Positions 54,000 to 64,000 of a stretch of 64,000 nucleotides of DNA are shown here, one piece after another; the stretch's first letter is position 1; every line of letters starts with the position of its first letter. Under the pieces are notes generated by a model. It was given only the letters and a program-made list of their open reading frames with translations. It searched no databases and was not told the DNA's origin. The DNA is taken from assembly GCA_905221615.1 (NCBI GenBank), contig CAJNDT010003146.1:461646-525645 (forward strand), in the 5' to 3' direction. Position numbers and translations under genes: made by a program. This DNA is from Symbiodinium sp. CCMP2592 (lineage: Eukaryota > Sar > Dinophyceae > Suessiales > Symbiodiniaceae).

Positions 54000-54208
54000 A
54001 ATAGGAATAAATAAATTAAAGAATCAATATAGATATAAATATACATATAAAGAAATGATAAATATAAGTATACATATAATATGTGTATATATATATATAT
54101 GATGGCGAAACCTTCGGGCTGATGGACTGTAAAAACAACGACAATTGGGTTTCGGGTTTGGCATTGTAAGTTTCAGCGTGTAGTTAGGATGTAGGGATGA
54201 GGGCCTCT
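54000..54208. other. AT-rich stretch upstream of the RPS4 start
   Basis: ATAAATATAAATA-type sequence and a TA run at 54,080-54,100, starting about 40 bp upstream of the RPS4 ATG. A second GATGGCGAAACCT follows at 54,101, matching 53,958-53,970, so the interval looks like an AT-rich insertion with duplicated edge. Promoter role unknown. Confidence 0.5.
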
Positions 54209-54324
54209 ATAGTAGAAGCCAGAAAGTTGGAACATGAGACTCCTCATGCCCTTAAGGTAAAGTATAAGGGATCCTAGCACTAATCCTCCTAAAGCCATGT
54301 TCCAACTTTCTGGCTTCTACTGTA
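54209..54324. mobile_element. MITE family F copy (pogo-like ends)
   Basis: AGTAGAAGCCAGAAAGTTGG / CCAACTTTCTGGCTTCTACT. The right end TACTGTA fits a CAGTA-type terminus with TA target duplication. Confidence 0.87.
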
Positions 54325-54594
54325 TGTGGAGCCTGGAAGGATCAAGGGACTTCGCATGTAGAGTTGCAAGTGGAGGAAGAGGAGCTTTAATACATACGGT
54401 CTCATATGGCAAAATTGGTAAAAAAAGGACAGGTTAAACTATGCATAGGTTTAAGGACGATGTATCCTGATCCTTTTACCTATAACCCACCACGGTAAAC
54501 CTATCATGTTCAACGACACATGCTCAAAGGCTGGCATTATAACAGACATAGCAGAACTCCCAAGCCCTCAACCCTTGTAACTATCCCCCTAAAC

Positions 54595-54755
54595 CTCTAC
54601 ACCCTTGCCCTACACACCCTAAACCCATACCTCTACCCTAAACCCTAAACCCATACCGGTACCCTAAGCCCTAAGCCCATACCTGTACCCTAAGCCCTAA
54701 ACCCATACCTGTACCCTAAACCCTAAACCCTAAACCCATACCTGTACCCTAAGCC
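54595..54755. repeat. interstitial telomere-type repeats with CCCATACCTGTA spacers
   Basis: CCCTAAACCCTAAACCC alternates with CATACCTGTA/CATACCGGTA, a higher-order form of about 30-40 bp. Located upstream of RPS4. Confidence 0.9.
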
Positions 54756-54953
54756 ATGGTTCCAAAGCAACACCCAGCTAAGTCCACTGTGCGTTCCTGG
54801 CGAAACCTTCGAGCAGGGCTTGGGGGGCTCTGCTATTTAGGATAAAGGGTTACTCTAATGGATACTATGAGGGTTCCTTTAAAGGGCTCTATAAGGGTTC
54901 CTTCAAAGGGCTCTATTAAGGGTTAAGAGTTTCCGACAATCAAGAGCACCTTA

Positions 54954-55024
54954 TGTTGGGGTCCTTATAATAAGGACCCTACTCTTTAGGGCACTATATT
55001 AGGGCCCCCTGAAACTCCCATGTA
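54954..55024. mobile_element. MITE family D fragment
   Basis: Centre and right end only (GGGGTCCTTATAATAAGGAC, then GAAACTCCCATGTAG). Confidence 0.8.
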
Positions 55025-56581
55025 GGTGCAGGGCTCTGAGGTTCAGTGGTGGCGAGTTTAGCCTATGGAGGGGATCAGTGTTTACGGTTTAGAGTTTAAA
55101 GGAGTTTAAGGTAAGGACTATGGCTTTGGAATTCAGGGCTTTGGGCTAGAAGTTGAAGGGAAGTACTACAATGCACATAGAGAAAGCGGAAGTCCTGGCA
55201 AATCCTAAGAGGAATCCTGTACGCCGTAGCAAAGGAGCCGATCCTCCAAGTACCATGACGGATCCAACAAAGTGACACGCGGCAGGATGAAAGCCGACCT
55301 CTAAAAAATCGCGGTCCGGAAAAGCTGAGTCCCTCACACGATAAACCCTGATGACTAAACCCAAAACGAAACCTGGGTGCCTGACTTGATCTCCAAAGAC
55401 AGTCGGTGGAGGGTGGATTTCTAGCTCTTCCCTTCGAGCATCAGCGCAGCAGACGAGTCTGAAGGTTCAGGGTTCGGGGCTTGGGATCTATCGGGTTACG
55501 CAGGGTCACCTTTTACATATAGCCTTGGTTCTTATCTCACAGCCTGAAAAGACCCTGATGCTGAGGAATGGATTTTGGGGCATGGTTTAAAGCTTGAGGA
55601 TGAAACAGTAAATACACTAGACCCTAAACCTTAAACTACCTTCCCACAAGGGCCCCTGAGGCTTTCTCGTAGTACGTGACAAACATGGAAAAAGACAGTT
55701 CCGAATGTATGGTGCCTTAATGTTTAAAGGTCTAGTAGCTTCATGGTTATGGTTTCTAGGATATACTACTACGGTGTACTTATATGTCAGGAAACCGGAG
55801 TAATAGTTCTACTAACTGTTCAGGCTCCTTGTGCACCCTATAATGTTGCTAGTCGTACAATGAACAAACGACTCTTAAGCATACCTACCATCAGAGCCAC
55901 AGAAGTAATTACTGAAACCCTAAACCCTAAATCCCTATGGTTGTACACGTAGGGGTTGGGACTCCCAGGCCTATCACGCATTGCTCCTTTTCGAAACAGC
56001 GCCCCCCACACAGGCAGGCGAAAATCGGGTTGGCGGGGTTTGGCCCCCAGCCGCGTCTCTTGTGGACTGTTTCTTCGAGATGTTGAAATCGAGGATGGAG
56101 GGATGTGGGAAGTGTGTGCTTTAGGTTCGTGGGCGATGGCAAGGGGTCTTATGCGTATCTTGGCTGATTGGGCTTCTACGCAACGATGGCGCTAGCGACC
56201 ATGCTGTGGCCGATTTCAAGCGGCAAGGCTCAAAATCCCCCGCGCAAGAAGCAGCCGGTGGCCAATGGGCTCCACTCCGAGGGCCTTGGACTCTTGGGGG
56301 CGGCGGGGGGTGAAGATTCATGGTTTGTTGGAAGCCTTCAGCGGGGTTTAAGATTGTTAACGAAACCTTTTGGCTTCCAATGCATGGCTTTTTGGGGTTC
56401 ATGGCTTCAGGAATACCGTGAGCGTAATTACTCAGAAGGCTTCTTCGGGTCTCCATGAAGGTGTTCATGTATGTGTGTGTACATGCACACAACTATTGGG
56501 GCGCGGCATATGAGCTTGAATTCCCCATCTGTGTATGGTCTCTAGGGCCCAGGCTGATCGGTCTTGTGTACCCACAGTTTA

Positions 56582-56688
56582 CATGGGAGTTTCCGAAAAT
56601 AGGGGTACCTTAGTTGGGGGTCCATATAATAAGGATCCTACTATTTAGGGTACTATATTAGGGTCCCCTATTTTCGGAAACTCCCACA
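56582..56688. mobile_element. MITE family D copy
   Basis: Both ends intact: CATGGGAGTTTCCGAAAATA / TATTTTCGGAAACTCCCA. Confidence 0.9.
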
Positions 56689-56789
56689 TAAAACTTGAGG
56701 GATACAGCACCGGACCGGCTACACCAGCAGCAGCACCACCACTACTTTTTCTTCGAGTCCTGCCTCGAAATCTACTACTTCCGCTACTT

Positions 56790-56795
56790 CCAGTG

Positions 56796-56836
<41 letters not shown>

Positions 56837-56880
56837 GCTACTACTACTACTACTGCCACTACCACCACTGCTCCTGCTGC
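56790..56880. repeat. (CTA)n tract
   Basis: About 14 CTA units then imperfect. It begins about 100 bp after a family D MITE. Frames in it are low complexity. Confidence 0.95.
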
Positions 56881-58504
56881 TACTACTACTGTTACGACGA
56901 CTACTTCGACTACGACGACGCCTACAACTTCGACTACTCCTCCTGCTGCTACTGTTTTTGTTTTCCGCCATTGCTCCTATGCTGCTACGTCGTGTGCTTT
57001 GGTTGCTAGCGGTGCTCCGGCTGTTGTCGTCAACATGGTGGCTACGACTATCGAAACAGGACATGTCGACCTTGTGAGAATGACTACTGTATGTCTATTA
57101 TCAAGATTATCTTTCTTGTGCGTTTTCCTTCTTCGACTGAGAATTGTGTCCGCGCAAAACGGATCGCGCATGCCCCGTGAGCATACGGTCATGGTTTAGG
57201 GCTGAATTTGGGGACTTCGACTTCGGGTGCAGGACAGCAGGAGTTGAACTTAAGTCCTGCGGGCTGGCGCCATAGCCATGCTCTTGAAAGAAAGCCAAAG
57301 TACCCATGGCCCTAAACCCCGGACTCGAAAACCGTGGACCTTCAAATGACGAAACCCACAACCCCTAGACTAGACCCCATGCACCCATAACCTCGTAAGC
57401 CCCAAGCACCATGCCCTAATAACACTGCTTGCTGTGTCCCCTCATCCTTTAAGTAAGCCCTACAAACTCGTTGTAACCTTGTTGCATCCGGCCCGACAAC
57501 GTTAAACATCCCTGAACCCTAAAGTCCGAAACCCTGCTAAACCTTAACACCATAAGCCCCAAAACCCTGAAGCCCTATCCCCAAAACCCGAAATCCCTGA
57601 AGCCCACAGAAACCCCTTAGAGAACCCGTAAGAGCAACCTTCAAGGATCTCTTAACCCCTTATAGAACCCTGAAGGGCAACCTTCCAGGATCTCTTATCT
57701 CCTGTAGAACCCTTCAAAGCAAACTTCTAGGATCCCTTTAGAATCCCATAGATCCCTTATAGAACCTTTTAAGGAGCCCTTAAAGGAACCCTTTTAAACA
57801 GGACTCGGATCCCTTTAAAAGGAGGAGGCCCTTCGACCCAAAGGGGCCGAGGGCCGAGCATCGAAAATCGAAGGTTCGATCTGCCCCAGGATGCCCTCAG
57901 CGACGGGGTCATCCAGCCTGGTTTAGGGCGTTATGGTCCGGGTTTTAGGGTCTAGGGCGTAGGGCTGAGGGTTTAAGGTTCTATGGTTTGAGGGGGTTAG
58001 GGAGTTGGGGCTTACGGTTCAGGGGTTTAGGGGTTATCCAGCCTGTTTTTTTTTTTTTGAACTCCTTTTTACATCTGCGGGGATTAGGGGTTATACTTGG
58101 CTTCTTGAGGTTTAGGCGGCTTGGGGCTCCGGCGACATAAGGGGTTTAGGGCATCATGGTTGGATTGAAGGTTTAAGGTTGTATACTTTGACAGGTTTAA
58201 GGATTCGGGGCTTGCGAATTAGGTTTAGGATGTTAAACTGTTAAATGATTCCTTACGGGGTTCCTGTAAGTGCTGTGAGGGATCTATACAAGTTTCTGGA
58301 TTAAAGGTGCAGGATTGGAAAATAAACGGCTTTAGAGTTTTAGGCTTTTGGGGTTTAAGGGCTTGGTTTTGGTTTTCAGGGCTGTAGGGTGTCGGAGGTT
58401 AAGGGTTTTGTGGTCGTTAGGCGGGCGGCATAGTGGTTTAACGTATTGGCGGTGTTCGGGCATGTTTTGCTGGTTTTTGGGCTTGGGATTCAGCGAGTTC
58501 GTCG

Positions 58505-58755
58505 GTTCAGCTCCTTAAAAGGAGGTGTGTGTGTGTGTGTGTGCTTGGGTATGTAACTATGTGTATATATATACATAAACATATCTATCTATCTATCTAT
58601 CTATCTTTATATATATATATGTCTAGATGCACGTGTACACAGAGTACGCATATACATATGTAGGTGTATACTGTATACATACGCGCATACAAGCATTCAA
58701 TTTCATACATACATACATACATACATACATACGTGCATACGTACATAAATATGTG

Positions 58756-58805
<50 letters not shown>

Positions 58806-58900
58806 GCTATACAAGCAGACGTCATAATTATAATTATAACTAAAAAATATATACATGCATATATATACACATACATATGTATATAGTTTATACGTCTGTA
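58505..58900. repeat. compound microsatellite (GT, ATCT, CATA, TA)
   Basis: GT at 58,525-58,545, ATCT at 58,580-58,605, CATA at 58,705-58,730 and TA at 58,758-58,802. Noncoding. Confidence 0.95.
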
Positions 58901-59384
58901 CATATAACTACATATCATGTTGCAGGCTTGCTTTAGGCATGCGAAGCGGAACATGACTGCTCATCACACCAGTCCCCCGCTCGTTCACATCCCCCACGAA
59001 TCTTGGATCACGCCAACCAGCTCAAAAAACGAAAGCCAGTCCTGGCGGCGGCCAGTTGCGAGAAGTCGCAATCAAACTCGTCCCTGCGTCACGAATTGAC
59101 AAAGACATGTAAATTCGACATTGCAGACTTTACAGGGTGTTTGGGGAGAGTTGAGGGTTTCAGCATTCGTGGCTTCGGCTTTAGTCGTTGCTTCGGATCT
59201 GCTGTCTCTCTGCGCGGGTGGAGAGTCGCTAGATACTGCACTTGCACATATTTTACAATACGAAATTCTGTATTCTTGCGATTTCGAGCGCGAGTCACTT
59301 GGTTTCACTCAGCCATGCGGCTTCAGCTAACCCGGCAACCGGAGCTCCAAGGGCAACGCATGATACACCAATGTACGACGGCAG

Positions 59385-59640
59385 AAGTGCTGATGATGAT
59401 GATGACGATGATGATGATGATGAAGATGACGGTGTTGATGGTGACGATGGTAAGGCGGCTGCATATTGTTGACGATGGCGGCAATGCCATTGACGACCTG
59501 TGTAATGACGAAGACGATGACGAAAACGATGACGATGTTCAGGATAGTGATGACAATGATGATATGATGGTGATGGTGCCGACGATGATAAGGCGGCTGA
59601 ATGTTGTTGATGTGGCGGTGCAACAACTGATCACAGTGTT
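59385..59640. repeat. GAT/GAC-rich imperfect repeat
   Basis: Degenerate (GATGAC)n giving Asp-rich or Met-rich frames of 76-227 codons. The lack of any other protein feature argues for simple repeat. Confidence 0.75.
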
Positions 59641-60470
59641 GATGACACAGCGGATGTTGTGCGGATATCGAATATCGGTATCCTGATTGACAGAACAAGT
59701 TCAACACTCAACACATGCCTGCAACCTGGCTGGAGTGAACGCCCCAAAGGCTGAAGCGAAAGGCTTTTGCGGCTCAAACGCGGCATCGTCTCAGGCGGAA
59801 GCTGTTCAGAACTCACCCAGCCGAGACTGCAACTTAGGAGGCCGCGGTGTCATTCACTCGTGCCTGTCCCCGTCGTGCACTTTGTGATTTGCCCCTTTCT
59901 ACGAAAAGGCAACGTCCATCCGTCCTGTCAACCAGACGACTATCCATGTACCTACCCACCTTTCCATCGATCTATCTGCCAACCAAACTACTATCTTTTA
60001 TGAGTCTACCTATCCATTTAGCACATATATGTACGTGTGTATACAAGCATGCAGACACATATATATATATATATATATATGTATGCCCATATACGTATAT
60101 GTCATGTAAGTCGAACTCAACTATGTTGATCGTACTTCGTATCTGTATGTCCGTGCGCGATGTCTCCGGGCCCAAAATAGGCCCATCCTTAAAAGCGGGA
60201 GAGACCGAAACTGAGATAAGGATAACAGATTGAGCTGAGGGGCTGAGTGTCACAAAGGTCTACGGTCGGGTTTAAGGGCTTAGGGTTTAGAGAATTTTGG
60301 TGAGCTTGATGTACTCTAAAGGGTTTAAAGATGTCAGGCGTGACCTACCCAGCCCCTAAGTTTGAGGCAGAAGCAAAAGGGCAGTTCCCACTGGGGCAGC
60401 CGCCTTCTTTAGTGCTTGCCTCACAGCACTTCCCTTCAGTGACACTTCAACATGCGCAGCCTGTACTATA

Positions 60471-60575
60471 GGGGCCTTAATAATTACCTATACTATTTTG
60501 GGGGGTTTCCTATTACAATTATAGTATAATGGGCCCCAAAGCCCTGTTCTAATTATTAAGGCCCCTATATTATAC
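60471..60575. mobile_element. MITE family G copy
   Basis: GGGGCCTTAATAATTA / TAATTATTAAGGCCCC arms. Related pieces near 2,490-2,575 and 61,765-61,815. Confidence 0.78.
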
Positions 60576-60669
60576 TCCAGCAGCCCGAAAATCGAGAACT
60601 TGAGAGGTTTCGAGTGCTAGAACCACTCCCTCAAGCACAGACACAAATGCTGGCTCTGTGGGTGGTATA

Positions 60670-60780
60670 TACCCCTAAGGTTCCATGTACCCTTATAGTA
60701 TATACTTAGGCCTTAAAGTACCTATATAGGAACCCCTTTGAGGATTATGTATCTACTGTAAAGGTACATGGAGCCTTAGG
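60670..60780. mobile_element. MITE family E copy, inverted interior
   Basis: CCCTAAGGTTCCATGTACCC / GGTACATGGAGCCTTAGGG ends, same family as 1,604-1,706. Confidence 0.85.
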
Positions 60781-60808
60781 GTACTGGGGGACCGAGTCTA
60801 CTAGCCTC

Positions 60809-60869
60809 TCATGCCATCAGCCGCAGCTTGACCGCGCGCAGCAAGTGGTCCGATGGGTAGGAGGCATTC
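60809..60869 (-). CDS. EEP nuclease (PDE12/Angel-like), last exon
   Basis: C-terminus of an endonuclease/exonuclease/phosphatase-fold enzyme of the CCR4-related type (PDE12, Angel, nocturnin), which degrade RNA tails or oligonucleotides. This exon carries NASYPSDHLLRAVKLRL, then MA and stop TGA at 60,811-60,809. The PSDH block is the family's C-terminal catalytic motif, with Asp and His in place. The acceptor is CCCAG. It joins exon 61,093-61,136 in phase through a GA-AG intron to give LPNASYPSDH, the same spacing as LPSVSHPSDH in PDE12. The start lies outside the window. The exact subfamily is uncertain. Confidence 0.75.
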
Positions 60870-60987
60870 CTGGGTTCGTGAAAAACCGTAGAGAAAGCCC
60901 CTACAAACTCCCGCGAACCCGTACAACAGCAAATCAAAACAAGTTACTTCAACACGCTTAAACCAAACCTGCAAAACCCTTGCACCC

Positions 60988-61045
60988 CTAAACCCTAAAC
61001 CCCTAAACCCTAAACCCCTAAACCCCAAAACCCTAAACCACACCC
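60988..61045. repeat. interstitial telomere-type repeats
   Basis: About seven CCCTAAA(C) units in the EEP-gene intron. Confidence 0.9.
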
Positions 61046-61092
61046 TTATGAGGCCCTTCAGTTCTGACGAACTCAACAAGGACCCCAGATTC

Positions 61093-61136
61093 GGCAACCT
61101 TTGGGTGTGGTCGATGTCTGGTAGCTCGAGTGCTTC
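61093..61136 (-). CDS. EEP nuclease exon
   Basis: Encodes EALELPDIDHTQRL and two bases of Pro. The acceptor is GGAG and the donor is CC followed by GA. It corresponds to the VIPLPSHEEVTTHQALP region of PDE12. The intron that follows contains clean CCCTAAA repeats. Confidence 0.65.
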
Positions 61137-62002
61137 CTCCAGCAAAGGCACACGGGGGAAACCAGATGAAGCCGACCAGGGGGGTCTTGGGCTTCATTAG
61201 GGTATCAAGTGATGTTTTTATTCAGTTTAGGGTCTACATACCCTTGGGTTAAGGATACAAGGATCATCAGGTTTGGGGTCGGGAGATCAGAGGCTCAATG
61301 CCATGAACACTGACCGAGCTGGCCAACCGAGTAACTGACTTGCAGAAAACACCTCTTCGGTGGGCTTTGATGATCGGCAACCCCAAGCACTTCGGAAAGC
61401 AAAGGCCTAAGGTTTCAAACTTGAACTTGATACTCTCAGTCGCTACTTCGGGTTGGGCTGGAGGCCGTTTAGGGTCTGGGAGGAGGGGGGGGGGGTGCAA
61501 CCCTGGCTCTCAGGCTCTCCAGATCAGAATCAAAAGCCGAACATACACCGAAAACAGGAACCCAAAGTCTCATATTGCAAAACTATACTGTTTCAAACCG
61601 TCCGAGATATTTCAGCTCACTGGTGCTTCAGATCCAAAGACCAGGAATTAACAAACTGAGGATATTCGCACACCAGCGTGGTGATTGGAGAAAGCAGCTC
61701 ATGTAACCAAAGGGTCAATGCATGCCGCACGTTGCAAAACCCAGCTAGCTATATACGCAAATACAGGGGCCTTAACAATTAGAATAGGCTTTGGGGCCCA
61801 TTCTAGCCATTCTAGTTTAGCAAGTCTGATGGACCTCTGTACTGCCATCTGCCCGTCAAAAGAATCGCAAACCCCGGACTCTGCACCCCAAGCAGGAACC
61901 CCACAAGCCTATGAACAACATCTGTAAAGAAAGCCCCATAGAACCGTATATAGCGCCCTTCGCACCCCTGAAGCCCTCAACTCAGCTGGCTTTTCTCTGT
62001 GC

Positions 62003-62067
62003 CTGGGGCACGATCCTCCCTGGATGCGATCGGACGAAAATAAAGTCAACCGGATCCATTGCCGCGC
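62003..62067 (-). CDS. EEP nuclease exon
   Basis: Encodes AAMDPVDFIFVRSHPGRIVP plus Q. VDFIFV matches the family's L-D-Y-(V/I)-F-I strand that precedes the C-terminal segment. The acceptor is CACAG and the donor is CAG followed by GC. Confidence 0.65.
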
Positions 62068-62168
62068 CTGTGGTGCTTATAGGAAGCTACCTAGAGTCTC
62101 CGTTGTAGTTCCGCTTTTGGTAAACCAATCTTATTATGGCTAGGGCTTGCTTGAACCAAAACAGGAAC

Positions 62169-62284
62169 TACTTGGAGGATCATGGGACTTAGTAAGTAAG
62201 GTTACAAGTACCCTAATTGGGGTTATACGTATAGTTACCCTAATTATAACCCTCGTTACTATAAGTCCCATGATCCTTTAAGTA
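62169..62284. mobile_element. MITE family A copy
   Basis: Starts TACTTGGAGGATCATGGGAC, ends CCCATGATCCTTTAAGTA. Close to consensus. In an intron of the EEP gene. Confidence 0.92.
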
Positions 62285-62750
62285 CAATGGAGACTGCAGA
62301 GGTTATTGCTTTTGTTTGTTGGGTGGTGCCTATAGTTCGGGTTTGGGGGTTCTGAGGGGTTGCAGGTGGCTTAAAACCCAAGCCTAAGCACTGCAAGCCC
62401 CCAAACCCTAGACCAACAAAGACCAACACCAGGTGCCCTTCAACCTACAATCCCTACGAAAGGCTCTAGGACCCAATACTCAAAACCGCAGAACCCCACC
62501 AGAGGCTATGCTAACACAAATAGGCATCATCTAAAGCCGTGTAACACTCTTTTACCCGCCCCAACCCCTCTCACAGACCCAACGAACAGCTCACGAAGCT
62601 AACGCAAACTGAATCCCAGACCTTATGCAACCCTCCCCTTCTTCAGAAAAGAAGCGAGCACACCTATTAGTAATACTGCATTAGTAAAGACAATAAGTGC
62701 GCCTTCCAAGGTCGCTCCGGTGTCCTGGAAGCCCAGCCCTGCGACCACAC

Positions 62751-62785
62751 CTGCAGCTCCTTGATCTCCTCGTGGTCCTCGCAAA
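62751..62785 (-). CDS. EEP nuclease exon (probable)
   Basis: Encodes CEDHEEIKELQ and ends at CAG followed by GTGTGG. It resembles the PEDHEDW stretch of PDE12, which lies at the right distance before the DYVFI strand. The acceptor AAG at 62,787-62,786 is plausible. Exons farther upstream were not identified. Confidence 0.45.
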
Positions 62786-63032
62786 CTTCCGTTTAGGGTT
62801 CCTGTAAAGGTCTCTTTGCGGGCTTCTGGTGTCTTTAGGTTTAGGGTTTTGCTAGGGCTTTGTTTTAGGGCTTCATGTCTCATTGGGGCTCTGCAAGGGG
62901 CCTATACGGCTCATACAATTCATACGGGCCCTGTGCAGGTTTAGTAAATGATATGGCGACTCGGGGAGTAGGGCTACCGGTACCTTGATTGGGCTGGAAG
63001 TAGCTATAACTGTAACTGCCTGCATCGCCCTA

Positions 63033-63129
63033 TACTTGGAGCATCATGGGACGTAGTAAGTAAGGTTATAAGTACCCGAAGTTACACTAATCATAACCCT
63101 AATTACTAAGTCCCATGATCCCGTAAGTA
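63033..63129. mobile_element. MITE family A copy, internally shortened
   Basis: Ends as in family A, but about 20 bp of the middle is missing. Confidence 0.88.
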
Positions 63130-63206
63130 CTCACCGAGTCCACCAGTCCTCCCATGTATTGAAGGGCTAGTTTGGGTGGCTCGTGAGGTTGGCTTATCGG
63201 GCTCTG

Positions 63207-63324
63207 TACAGTAAACCCCATAAAGTTGGAAACCGGATTAAGGCCAAATAGTGCTGGGATTCCCTTTACATTACTCTTAGGGATGTAGGCTATTGGGTTT
63301 CCAACTTTATGGGGTTTACTGTAA
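63207..63324. mobile_element. MITE family F copy (pogo-like ends), best preserved
   Basis: TACAGTAAACCCCATAAAGT / ACTTTATGGGGTTTACTGTA: TA-CAGTA...TACTG-TA. This end structure is known for pogo/Tc1-mariner-related MITEs, so I infer mobilisation by such a transposase encoded elsewhere. Confidence 0.9.
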
Positions 63325-63693
63325 AGGTTCCATGGGGCTTGTGTTGAAACTTTGCAGTTTGGTTTGCGGCTTGAGCGGTTTACGAGTTTAGAGGCTTTGT
63401 TTGAGAGAAGATCTTGGTTGAAGATCTAAACTACGGTTGATATGGTCTGAGGTGTGGAGATACGTTTTTGCTTCTGTTTTTTTTTCATTGGTTGGTTGCA
63501 CGCTTCTGGTTGGCTCGAACTGGTTTGGGCTTCAGGGTTTAAGGTTTAGGTTTGCAGGGCTTGATGAGTTTGTGTATAGGGTCATCTAGACATGATTTCG
63601 AAACTAAAGGCATTGAGCACGGCCTTCCCACAGAGTTCGTAGCGACTTCTTGTGGTGTTGCAGCTGGGGTTTGTAAGACCGTTCTTGATGGTT

Positions 63694-63806
63694 ACACTTG
63701 GAGGATCATGGGACTTTGTAAGTCAGGTTATAAGTACCTTAATCGTGGTCAAGTATAGTTACCCTAATTATAACCCTAGTTACTAAGTCCCATGATCCTT
63801 TAAGTA
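63694..63806. mobile_element. MITE family A copy
   Basis: Starts ACACTTGGAGGATCATGGGA and ends GATCCTTTAAGTA. Its right half is the start of the 99-bp tandem repeat that runs to the end of the window. Confidence 0.9.
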
Positions 63807-64000
63807 GACCCTAACAACCCCTCTGATAATAGGAACCCCCTATAGATCCCTTTAAAGGAGCCCTTTAAGGAACCCGAGTTACTAAGTCCCATGATCCTTT
63901 AAGTAGACCCTAACAACCCCTCTGATAATAGGAACCCCCTATAGATCCCTTTAAAGGAGCCCTTTAAGGAACCCGAGTTACTAAGTCCCATGATCCTTTA
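63781..64000. repeat. 99-bp tandem repeat containing a MITE half
   Basis: TACTAAGTCCCATGATCCTT recurs at 63,781, 63,880 and 63,979 with the same intervening GACCCTAACAACCCCTCTGA sequence. Period 99 bp; it continues past the window. Confidence 0.95.

Larger units (their letters stand above)
55030..60800. other. intergenic region between the EEP gene and RPS4
   Basis: No exon recognised on either strand apart from repeats listed separately. TTTAGGG-like degenerate sequence is frequent (57.3-58.5 kb). Frames at 55.1-55.4, 55.95-56.5 and 58.9-59.3 kb look protein-like in places but match no family I know; undetected tiny exons are possible. Confidence 0.5.

Noticed and set aside
59003..59686. 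227-codon plus frame rich in Met/Asp
   Set aside because: Dominated by an imperfect GAT repeat. No recognisable domain, and it is opposite to the direction of the neighbouring genes.
62623..62883. Collagen-like GPRGDQGAAG frame
   Set aside because: It is the wrong frame of the EEP exon region; the frame with CEDHEEIKELQ has family support and splice sites.

Overview
This looks like nuclear DNA of a dinoflagellate. Three well-supported minus-strand genes run head to tail: the 3' end of an endonuclease/exonuclease/phosphatase (PDE12/Angel-like) gene at 60.8-62.8 kb, a 40S ribosomal protein S4 gene (RPS4, eS4) from 53,958 down to about 12.0 kb, and exon scraps of a pentatricopeptide-repeat (PPR) gene below about 10 kb. 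Exons are tiny (31-83 nt). Nearly all introns I could phase have GC-AG or GA-AG boundaries instead of GT-AG, as is known for dinoflagellates. The species is not determined.

Flanks and host introns (1-14.2 kb and 46.55-64 kb) are full of short palindromic MITE-like elements (at least seven families, A-G below), degenerate and clean TTTAGGG/CCCTAAA telomere-type repeats, and microsatellites. Almost none of the long open frames there are genes.

The centre (about 14.2-46.55 kb) is a different kind of DNA. It lies entirely inside one RPS4 intron (13,801-47,516, 33.7 kb). The exons on either side join in phase and give a gap-free RPS4 alignment, which argues against a chimeric assembly. This block has no MITEs and no telomere-type repeats. 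It is saturated with a strand-biased heptamer, TGACNCT on the plus strand, about one every 60-70 bp, in coding exons (all three frames), introns, spacers and satellites alike. It is bounded by a 112-bp satellite with hairpin modules (14.3-19.6 kb) and a satellite with a 1,299-bp higher-order period (41.9-46.3 kb).

Between the satellites lie minus-strand genes: a coiled-coil protein, a Q-rich protein with an MGQTVSS start, a Cys-rich zinc-finger protein, a large transposase-like protein, a methyltransferase-like protein with one in-frame TAG, and a C5 cytosine DNA methyltransferase. The two introns I could define there are short, AT-rich and GT-AG. I interpret the block as a giant mobile element, or a very old island, nested in a ribosomal protein gene. 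The heptamer grammar is the strongest candidate here for an undescribed system.
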